Source: Alphaproteobacteria bacterium | Lineage (GTDB): Bacteria; Pseudomonadota; Alphaproteobacteria; GCA-2731375 | Reading direction: 5' to 3' | Length of the DNA: 42,811 nt | Assembly: GCA_029936195.1 (NCBI GenBank) | Contig: JAPYUH010000013.1 | Coordinates: 1 to 42,811 of the forward strand | Translations under genes and position numbers: made by a program | Notes under the pieces: model-generated | The model's input: only the letters and a program-made list of their open reading frames with translations | Database searches by the model: none | Told to the model about the DNA's origin: nothing | In this document: positions 8,881-16,847 of the stretch, in pieces | How the letters are laid out: each line of letters opens with the position of its first letter | Numbering within the stretch: the stretch's first letter is position 1

Positions 8881-9831
8881 TCAATTAGATTTTGGCAGGA
8901 TATCGCCTGTCAATTTGGCGATGCCGTCGAGAATTTCGTTCAATTCCGCCCCGGCGACGAAAAAGACCATGGTTTCTACCCCGAGTTCGGCGAATTGGCC
9001 AATATCGTCGCGGATGGCCTCTGGCGAACCGGTCAGGGCATGGCGTTGGCCGCCTTCGCGAAGCTTCAAATTAACGGGCCGAAAGGCCAGATAGGCCCGA
9101 TGAATATCGCCTGGATCACGGCCCGCTTTCTCGGCGGCGACATCCAACTGGATGGCGCCATGGGCATATCGGCTGGGGTTGTCCAGCAAATTGGCCGGGT
9201 TGTGGTTCGAGGGATACCAGCCATCTCCCAGGCGAGCGGCGCGGCGGATCGCCGGGCCGCTTTCACCACCGATCCAGATGGGCGGGTGGGGCTTTTGCAG
9301 GGGCTTGGGCTCGAACACTACATTGTCAAAGCTGACATATCGGCCCGCCATGGCGGGCGCATCTTCGGTCCACAAAGACTTGAAAGCCTGGATATATTCA
9401 TCGGTCACCACGCCCCGCTGGTCGAAATACGGCAAGCCCAGCGCCTCGAACTCCTCCTGCATCCAGCCCGAGCCGGCCCCGACGATCAGCCGCCCACCCG
9501 ACAGCACGTCCACCGTGGCCAGCATCTTGGCGGCCAGCATGGCGGGACGGTGGGGCAGCACCATGACCGATGTCAACAGACCAATGGTCTCGGTCGCCGC
9601 CGCGATAAAGGAGGAGGCGGTGACCATTTCCAAACATTCGCCGACCGCGGCGCCGGGCCAGGCGCCATCTTTGGTGTAGGGATATATCGACGAAATGCCG
9701 CCCGGCACCACGACATGGTCGTTAAAGCCCAAAAGATCCAGGCCGCCGGCCTCCGCCGCCCGGGCCATGGCGGCAAGGCCGGGGCCCGTCCCGCCGGGGC
9801 CGCGGGCCATAATCATTAATCCGAAACGCAT
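8881..9831 (-). CDS. LLM-class (luciferase-like) F420-dependent oxidoreductase
   Basis: MRFGLMIMARGPGGTGPGLAAMARAAEAGGLDLLGFNDHV..., SGGRLIVGAGSGWMQEEFEALG..., PPIWIGGESGPAIRRAARLGDGWYP. Likely start at 9831 (ORF extends to 9867). Confidence 0.88.
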   Translation of the reverse strand: MRFGLMIMARGPGGTGPGLAAMARAAEAGGLDLLGFNDHVVVPGGISSIYPYTKDGAWPGAAVGECLEMVTASSFIAAATETIGLLTSVMVLPHRPAMLAAKMLATVDVLSGGRLIVGAGSGWMQEEFEALGLPYFDQRGVVTDEYIQAFKSLWTEDAPAMAGRYVSFDNVVFEPKPLQKPHPPIWIGGESGPAIRRAARLGDGWYPSNHNPANLLDNPSRYAHGAIQLDVAAEKAGRDPGDIHRAYLAFRPVNLKLREGGQRHALTGSPEAIRDDIGQFAELGVETMVFFVAGAELNEILDGIAKLTGDILPKSN

Positions 9832-9946
9832 GGGAACAAACCTCAAATAATAATCGTAGCCGAGCAATTTAAGCGATTGCCCCTAGGCGCGGCAACAGAG
9901 TGTCGGTAAATTGGTGGAAATTGGAATTTTCATGGGAGAGCGCACA

Positions 9947-10981
9947 ATGAAACTTGGATTGATCATGGGCACGGGCACGGGTGCCGGCATCCGCATTGAC
10001 ATGGACTTGATCCACGAGGCCGAAGATCTCGGCTTCGACACTGTCTGGACGTCCGAAGCCTGGGGATCCGATGCGATCTCGACCGCCTCGTGGGTATTGG
10101 CGCAAACCACCAGGATCAAGGTCGGCACGGGCATCATTCAGATGTCGGCGCGGACGCCGGCCATGGCGGCGATGACGGCCATGACCCTGCAACAGCTTTC
10201 GGGCGACCGCTTTATCCTCGGCATCGGGCCGTCGGGACCCCAGGTGATCGAGGGCTGGCATGGCGAGGCCTATGGCCGCCCGTTGACGCGGACCCGGGAA
10301 TATATCGAGATCATTCGCAAAATCGAAGCCCGGGAAGGCCCCCTGACCCACGACGGCTTCCATTATCAAATCCCGAAAACCGGCGACGGCACCACTGGCC
10401 TGGGAAAACCCTTGAAGGGCATTCTGCATAGCCCAAACCCCATAAAAATCGTCACCGGCACCATTGCGCCGGCCGGCGTGCGGGTCAGCGCGGAGATTGC
10501 CGATGGCATGATTCCGGTGTTCATGAATCCCAACCGCTTCGATGTGTTCGAGGATGCCTTGAACGACGGTTTCGCAAAGGCGGGCGGCGGCAAAAGCCTG
10601 GATGATTTCACCATCACGCCGTTTTGCGGCATCAACATGGACGATGACGAGGCCGCCGCCCGCATGCCGGCGAAAGAGAACCTGGGGCTATACATCGGCG
10701 GCATGGGCGCGCGGGATAAAAATTTCTACAACGATTACGCCAAGCGTCTGGGACATGAGGCCGCGGCGGTGGAAATCCAGGATCACTTCCTCTCGGGCCG
10801 ACGGGCCGAAGCGGTGAATGCGGTCCCCGATGAATTGGTGGATCAGGTCGCCCTGACCGGCCCCGCGGGCAAGATCACCGAACGGCTGCAGGATTGGAAG
10901 GCCTCCGGCAACGTGGACAGCCTGCTGGCGCGTTGCAATTCCTCGGCCGAGCTGAATGTCCTGGCCAGGGCGGTGTTGTAG
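9947..10981 (+). CDS. LLM-class F420-dependent oxidoreductase (divergent from the F420 operon)
   Basis: MKLGLIMGTGTGAGIRIDMDLIHEAEDLGFDTVWTSEAWGSDAISTASWVLAQTTRIKVGTGIIQMSARTPAMAAMTAMTLQQLSGDRFILGIGPSGPQVIEGWHG. Confidence 0.88.
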   Translation: MKLGLIMGTGTGAGIRIDMDLIHEAEDLGFDTVWTSEAWGSDAISTASWVLAQTTRIKVGTGIIQMSARTPAMAAMTAMTLQQLSGDRFILGIGPSGPQVIEGWHGEAYGRPLTRTREYIEIIRKIEAREGPLTHDGFHYQIPKTGDGTTGLGKPLKGILHSPNPIKIVTGTIAPAGVRVSAEIADGMIPVFMNPNRFDVFEDALNDGFAKAGGGKSLDDFTITPFCGINMDDDEAAARMPAKENLGLYIGGMGARDKNFYNDYAKRLGHEAAAVEIQDHFLSGRRAEAVNAVPDELVDQVALTGPAGKITERLQDWKASGNVDSLLARCNSSAELNVLARAVL

Positions 10982-10983
10982 TC

Positions 10984-11376
10984 ATGCACCGGGTTACCTC
11001 TCCCCACGTTGGCGAACCGCGGCCCGAAACCTGGTCCAACTGCAAGGTTCATGGCAATTTCTTCCAAATTGCCGGCTGTGTCTCGGGCTATGACAACGAT
11101 GTGATTGCGGGCGGCGATGACGTCTATGAACAGGCCCGGATAACCTTCACCAAAATCAAGCATTTGGTGGAGGAAGCCGGCGCCGTCATGGACGACATTA
11201 TCAAGGTCACCATCTTCGTCACCGACATCACCCGGCGGGAAGAGGTCTGGAAGGCGCGGGCCGAATTCTTTACCGGTGATTTCCCCTGTTCCACCCTGGT
11301 GGAAGTCTCCGCCCTGGCCCGCCCCGGCCTGGCCGTGGAGATCGAGGCGCATGGGTTTATAGGAGCTAGCAAATAG
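10984..11376 (+). CDS. RidA / YjgF family protein
   Basis: FQIAGCVSGYD...DVYEQARITFTKIKHLVEEAGAVMDDIIKVTIFVTDI...PCSTLVEVSALARPGLAVEIEA; ATG 3 nt after the upstream stop. Confidence 0.85.
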   Translation: MHRVTSPHVGEPRPETWSNCKVHGNFFQIAGCVSGYDNDVIAGGDDVYEQARITFTKIKHLVEEAGAVMDDIIKVTIFVTDITRREEVWKARAEFFTGDFPCSTLVEVSALARPGLAVEIEAHGFIGASK

Positions 11377-11377
11377 T

Positions 11378-12136
11378 ATGCGGATCAAAGGTTTATCCGC
11401 CATCGTCACGGGCGGCAGTTCCGGCCTTGGCGCGGCGACGGCTCGGCATCTGAGCCGTCTTGGCGCCAGAGTGGCGATCCTGGACGTCAACATGGATCAG
11501 GCGCGCGAAGTTGCGGGGGAGATCGGCGGCATCGCCTTGGAATGCGATGTCTCGTCCGAGGAACAGGGCGAGGCGGCGATGGGGGCGGCGCGCGAGGCCC
11601 ACGGACCGGCCCAAATTTCGGTTTGTTGCGCGGGCGTTGCCGAAAGCCGCCTGATGGTCGGCAAGGACGGCCCCGCGCCCCTGGCCCATCACACCCGCAT
11701 CGTCAATGTGCATTTGGTCGGCACCTATAACATCTGCCGCCTGGCCGCCGGTGGCATGGCGGACTGCGAACCCGACCCGAAGACCGGCGAGCGCGGCGTG
11801 ATCATCAACACCGCCTCCATCGCCGGCTATGACGGCCCGCCGGGTGCCATTACCTACAATGCGGTGAAGGCGGCCATCGCGGCCATGTGCCTACCCATGA
11901 GCCGCGAGCTATCCCGCCACGCCATCCGGGTCATGGCCATCGCGCCAGGCATTTTCATGACACCGATGGCGGGCACCCTGCGCCCGGAATACATCAAGGA
12001 AATGACCGACGCCATTCCTTTTCCCAAACGTTTCGGCGATCCTTCGGAATATGCCCGCATGGTGGAAACCATCGTCACCACGCCCATGCTGAACGGCGAA
12101 ACCATCCGCCTCGACGGTGGCTTGCGGATGCATTAG
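11378..12136 (+). CDS. SDR family NAD(P)-dependent oxidoreductase (3-hydroxyacyl-CoA dehydrogenase type II-like)
   Basis: TGGSSGLGAATARHL glycine motif; NTASIAGYDGPPGAITYNAVKAAI with YxxxK; C-terminal RLDGGLRMH. Confidence 0.88.
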   Translation: MRIKGLSAIVTGGSSGLGAATARHLSRLGARVAILDVNMDQAREVAGEIGGIALECDVSSEEQGEAAMGAAREAHGPAQISVCCAGVAESRLMVGKDGPAPLAHHTRIVNVHLVGTYNICRLAAGGMADCEPDPKTGERGVIINTASIAGYDGPPGAITYNAVKAAIAAMCLPMSRELSRHAIRVMAIAPGIFMTPMAGTLRPEYIKEMTDAIPFPKRFGDPSEYARMVETIVTTPMLNGETIRLDGGLRMH

Positions 12137-13025
12137 CGGCCGGATCGAGCCAGCATCACGCCGCTGGAAATGATTAAGCCCATGCCGACATACAGCCCCC
12201 ATCCCGGTACCTCGCCGAATAGCAGGACGCCGTAAAGACCGGAAAAAATTATCGTGGCATACAGCAACGGCGCGATGACGTTTGCATCCGCCGACCGCAT
12301 GGCAGTCAGCGTCAGGCGTTGTCCCACGATGGCGACTAGCCCGGTACCGGCGAGTGGGAACCATTGCCATGGTTCCGGCCAAGTCCATTGCGGCAGAGCA
12401 AAGGCGGCGACGAGTATTGCGCCAAGAATATTGCCCATGAACAGCATTACAATTGGCCGGTCACCAAGGCGCGAGACCCATTTTAATGCCGCCATCTCCG
12501 CACCCATGCAAAGGGCGGCGGCGACGGCAATCAAGGAACCTGTATTCAGGATATTGCCGTCGGGCCCGGCGATGGCAATCACGCCGGTGAACCCGATCAA
12601 GGCCGCCAGCCACCTGCGCCACCCGGCCCTCTCGCCCAGAAAAAGCACGGCCAGCATCATCGTGAAGATTGGCGAACTAAATCCAATGGCGGTCGCATTC
12701 GCCAAGGGGATGACCTGAAAGGCCAGAAACATCAATACGACGCTCGAGGCACCGAAACCGGTCCTCAGGGCATACTTTCCCGGATGACGCGTCCGCGGCA
12801 CCACCTTGGCCCAAAACAAAACCGGCAGCAGAAAAAGCGTCCCTGAAAGATAGCGGCAAAAGTCACCTGCAAGGCGCCGATCTCCGCGCCGGCGGGGGTG
12901 ATGAGAACATATTTGGCCAGAGCATTCATGGTGGCGAACAGGAAAGAGCCAACGACCATGTACATCGCCGCCCGCCACAGCAGGGCACGCCGGGGAGCGG
13001 CGATGGTTTGAGACAGATCAGGCAC
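12133..13025 (-). pseudogene. EamA/DMT-family transporter disrupted by a 1-nt frameshift
   Basis: N-terminus in one frame (MPDLSQTIAAPRRALLWRAAMYMVVGSFLFATMNALAKYVLITPAGAEIGALQVTF, ORF 12765-13025) and the remainder in another (CRYLSGTLFLLPVLFWAKVVPRTRH..., ORF 12133-12978). Restoring one T to the T4 tract (plus-strand A4 at 12858-12861) joins them. Confidence 0.8.
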
Positions 13026-13130
13026 TCACGAACTCCAAAACTCCAACCCTGCCGCGTTGCCGGTGGGCGAACCGACTGATATCGTAACGGTGCGACGGGC
13101 GCGAGACATCATTTGGGAAGGGTGGTCAGA

Positions 13131-13451
13131 ATGTCAAATTCCGGCGAAGCGAAAGCAGCGGAACTTATTGATCTTGATTTTTTCCAGGACAGCACCACCC
13201 AGCGGCTCCTTGGCGTCATCACCGCCCTGGGCGGCGAGGTCTATGTACTCAAGGCCATGGTGAACCGCCTGACCGTGGCGCTGGAGCAACAAGGTGTCGT
13301 CACCGATGACATCCTGGCCCAGGCCGCCGCCTCCGACAGCCACAGATCCTGGCAGGCAGAGGAGGAAAAAACCTTTGCCGCCGAAATGTTGCGCCCCTGG
13401 CTGGAACCCGACGGCGCGCCCGACGTCCGCCGCTTCATGGATATGGAATAG
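13131..13451 (+). CDS. hypothetical protein, about 106 aa
   Basis: ORF 13113-13451 with likely start MSNSGEAKAAELIDLDFFQ; ends 4 nt before the methyltransferase start, consistent with coupling. Confidence 0.6.
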   Translation: MSNSGEAKAAELIDLDFFQDSTTQRLLGVITALGGEVYVLKAMVNRLTVALEQQGVVTDDILAQAAASDSHRSWQAEEEKTFAAEMLRPWLEPDGAPDVRRFMDME

Positions 13452-13455
13452 AGCG

Positions 13456-14526
13456 ATGAACACAACCCCCGAAATTGATTTTGCCGCACGGGCCAACGAA
13501 AGCTTTGCCCACAGTCTGAAATTCTTTTGGCGCGAGGGGCCTTACAAAGAGGTGGTGGCGGAGGCCGCCGCCCACCGCGCCAATGATGTGGAAAGCCTGG
13601 AACGCAGCATGCGTCCCAGCCGGGCCTATCAACTCTACGGCTGGCTGGAGCGCCGGGCCCAGCAAGTAAAATATCAAGGCCGCTGGGGCATGACCCGTAC
13701 CCTCGGCCCGCAACGCGAACAATTGCGCCAAATCCTGGACGACGGCGCGGCCCAGGCTCCCGAACGCCTGCACCTGGACCCCGGCATGGAAATGCCCAGC
13801 TATGTCTCCGCCACCGATATCCACCAAATCCCCGGCGGCATCTGGAACGGCGACGAGACCGCATTCGTCTATGAATGGGCGACCGCCGCCGTCAGCTTTT
13901 CCATGCTGGCCCCGGACACGCCGTTGAATTGGTATAGCGAACTCATGCAGGAACGCGTGGCACCGACATCGGTATTGGATATCGGCTGCACCATCGGGGG
14001 CTCCACCCGGGCTCTCAAACGCGCCATGCCAGGGTCGGAGGTGCACGGCTGCGATGTCTCCGCACCCGCCGTCCGTCTGGCCCACCTGCGCACGGTGGAA
14101 GCGGATCTGGAGATCGACTATTGGCAAATGAATGGCGAGGCGATGGGGTTTGAAGACGACCGCTTCGACCTGGTCACCTCCCACTGGCTGATCCACGAAG
14201 TGCCGCCTTCCGCCCTGCGCCGCATCATGGCCGAGGGGCGGCGGGTCCTGAAACCAGGCGGCACTTTCGCCATGTACGATATGTATCTAACACCAGGCGG
14301 CACCATCGATGCCTGGCTGCTGGACGGCTATGCCGCCCGCAATAACGAGCCGTTCATGTATCAGGCCCGAAACCTGGATCTGGAACGGGAATTGGCGGCG
14401 GCGGGATTTAACGACGTGCGGATCGAATTGTCCGGCCTGCAAGCGAAACCGGACGTATTGGCTGGCAAGTTGCCCGGGAGCCGGACCCACTTCATGTCGG
14501 TGATCACGGCCCGGGTGCCGCAATAG
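13456..14526 (+). CDS. class I SAM-dependent methyltransferase
   Basis: VLDIGCTIGGSTRALKRAMPGSEVHGCDVS motif I and post-I; FEDDRFDLVTSHWLIHEVP; RRVLKPGGTFAMYDMY. Confidence 0.88.
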   Translation: MNTTPEIDFAARANESFAHSLKFFWREGPYKEVVAEAAAHRANDVESLERSMRPSRAYQLYGWLERRAQQVKYQGRWGMTRTLGPQREQLRQILDDGAAQAPERLHLDPGMEMPSYVSATDIHQIPGGIWNGDETAFVYEWATAAVSFSMLAPDTPLNWYSELMQERVAPTSVLDIGCTIGGSTRALKRAMPGSEVHGCDVSAPAVRLAHLRTVEADLEIDYWQMNGEAMGFEDDRFDLVTSHWLIHEVPPSALRRIMAEGRRVLKPGGTFAMYDMYLTPGGTIDAWLLDGYAARNNEPFMYQARNLDLERELAAAGFNDVRIELSGLQAKPDVLAGKLPGSRTHFMSVITARVPQ

Positions 14527-14535
14527 AACGTACTA

Positions 14536-15609
14536 TCACGCCTCCAACGGCGCGACGAGCGGTACGCCCGGCACGACGATGCCGTTGGGTCGGCCGTTGT
14601 TCGTGCGGCCTTCGTAGGAATTAAGCAGCCAGTCAGGCAGTTCGGGGCCGTCTTTGCAGGCCAGCCACAGACGCAACAGATGACGGCGGCGGTCGGGCTC
14701 GGGAAAACCCTCGAATGCGGTGCGGCTGTGGAACAGGCCGTGATTGCAGACCATTTGGATATCACCGGCACGGAAATCCATGTCCAGGTGAATGTCGGGA
14801 TCTTCCGCCAGTTCGTCGATCATGTCCAAAGCCTCGATCTGGTGCGCGCTCAGCGGCGTGACGCCGGGCAAGTCCTGGCCCTTGCGGATGGCGCTGCGCA
14901 CATAGTGGGCAATAATCCGGTCTTGGGTAGGCATGAACACGGGCACTTCCGCGTAGGCCATTTTGCCCTGGGGAATTTCGCCCCAACGTGTGCGCTGGAA
15001 GGGCTGCATCAAAACTGCCAGCAGATCGGGGCGGCGGGCACGGATTTCGTTGTAGACCGTGGTCGAGGAGGCGATAGATGAGGCGCCCCCTGATTTGGAG
15101 GGGCGCCAGCACAACAGGGCGGCGATGTCCGATGAATCCGTGTGATAGGGCAGCCGGGCGCTGGTCTGATAGCCGCGCACGTCGGAACGGCCATAGTCCA
15201 GCCCGAGGTTCTTCACATGCCCCAGCACATGGCCCTTGCCGTTTTGCGAGCAGGCCTGGCCCATGTGGGCGCCCAGGCCCCAAAAGGCAATGGCGGCCCA
15301 GCGCAGGCTCCATTCCGCAATGGGTAGGCCGCGCAAGACAAAAAACCCATGCCCATGGAGAATAAATTGTTCGGCCCGCCGCAGCGTTTGGGCGGCCTTT
15401 TACAGGGGGAATTCCGCCGCTCCGATCTGTAGTAAATCCAGATCGCGGTCCATCACCGATTGCACCGCCGCCTCGATCTCGGCGACTTCCGCCGCCGTCC
15501 AGACATGGCGCCATTCGCCTATCCGCGCGGCCATATCCTTGGCATACCAGGCCTGGGGGCCCGTGGCGGCGGGCGGCGTCGCGGTCATTTCAATCGCTGC
15601 GTCACGCAT
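14536..15609 (-). pseudogene. TauD/TfdA family dioxygenase interrupted by an in-frame TAA
   Basis: ORFs 15400-15609 (...WYAKDMAARIGEW...LDLLQIGAAEFPL*) and 14536-15336 lie in the same frame; the intervening sequence reads KAAQTLRRAEQFILHGHGFFVLRGLPIAEW with only the TAA at 15400-15402 between. The downstream part has PYHTDSSDIAALLCWRPSKSGGASSIASSTTVYNEI. Confidence 0.78.
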
Positions 15610-15836
15610 TCAAAATTTCCAATCAAACCAGATGACCCCAGCCTAAACATATCCCGACGTTTTGTACCGTTGAAACCAGGCCTTCGTCAGTCGATCCGGA
15701 ATGCGCCGCAAGCCCCCCGATGTCTGGCCAAATCTTTGCGTCCTCATTGAATTCCAATCCGGTCTATGGTTGTCCTTCCCTTCAGCCTGACAGGTTAACC
15801 CATCGCCATCAGTGCGCGGATGCCGGAAGGAATGAC

Positions 15837-16739
15837 GTGAGCGTGAACAAAACGGCCGGCCAAGCACCCGGCACGGGCTATATTTTGCTGGCCACCACCT
15901 GGCTGTGCTGGGGCTTCAGCTATCCGGTCACGGCGATCCTGCTAGAGGGCATGGATGTTTGGAGCAGCCGGTTTCTGATTATCTCCGCCAGCGCGGTTGT
16001 CTTGCTGACACTGGGCCGCCTGCAGGGTGCCCGGTTGTCGGTGCCGCGCGGCCACTGGCCGGACCTGATCATCGCCGCCCTCTGCAACATGGCGATCTTT
16101 CAGGTCTGCATGACCTATGGCGTCCATTTGCTCAGCGCCGGGCGGACGTCCGTCATCGTCTATACCATGCCGCTCTGGGCCAGTATTTTCGCGGTGTTCA
16201 TATTGGGCGAGCGTTTGAACCCACCCCGCCTCGCTGCCCTGGGCCTAGGCTTGCTGGGTCTAGTGGTTTTGCTTGGCCAGGACCTGAGCCATCTGCGCGA
16301 TGCCCCCCTTGGGGCCGGCCTGACCCTGTTGTCGGCCGTTGCCTTTGGCCTGGGCACGGTGTGGATGAAAAAACGTCTCTGGCAAAACGACCCCACCGTT
16401 CTGGCCGGCTGGCAGTTGGCTATTGCTACCGTCCCCGTGGGCCTGATCTGGGCCTTCGGCGACAGCCAAATCTCGTTCTCCGCCCTGACCCTGGAAACCT
16501 GGCTGTTGGTTGGCTATCTGATCCTGATCGCCAACGCCCTGGCCTATTTCGCCTGGTTCCGCGTGGTGGCCGCCTTCCCCGCTTCCGTATCCGGCATCAG
16601 CGCCATGGCGGTGCCCGTGGTCGGCGTTCTGGCCAGTGCCTGGGTTTTAGACGAGCACATTGGCGCCCGGGAGTGGATCGCCCTGGCACTGATCATTGGC
16701 GCCCTGGCCCTGAACCTGGTCTCAACCTTGCGGAAATAG
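15837..16739 (+). CDS. EamA/DMT-family transporter
   Basis: Ten-TM-like hydrophobic pattern with two repeats (GYILLATTWLCWGFSYPV...; PLGAGLTLLSAVAFGLGTVWMKKRL...); probable GTG start at 15837. Confidence 0.85.
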   Translation: MSVNKTAGQAPGTGYILLATTWLCWGFSYPVTAILLEGMDVWSSRFLIISASAVVLLTLGRLQGARLSVPRGHWPDLIIAALCNMAIFQVCMTYGVHLLSAGRTSVIVYTMPLWASIFAVFILGERLNPPRLAALGLGLLGLVVLLGQDLSHLRDAPLGAGLTLLSAVAFGLGTVWMKKRLWQNDPTVLAGWQLAIATVPVGLIWAFGDSQISFSALTLETWLLVGYLILIANALAYFAWFRVVAAFPASVSGISAMAVPVVGVLASAWVLDEHIGAREWIALALIIGALALNLVSTLRK

Positions 16740-16847
16740 CCCAAATGATGATTGCCGGGTCTGGAATTGCCAACTCCGGTTTGCTACGGTCACCTCTGAT
16801 CCGGGCGGGCCGGATTGGACCCATTCACGGCAAGTCTAGAGCATCCC

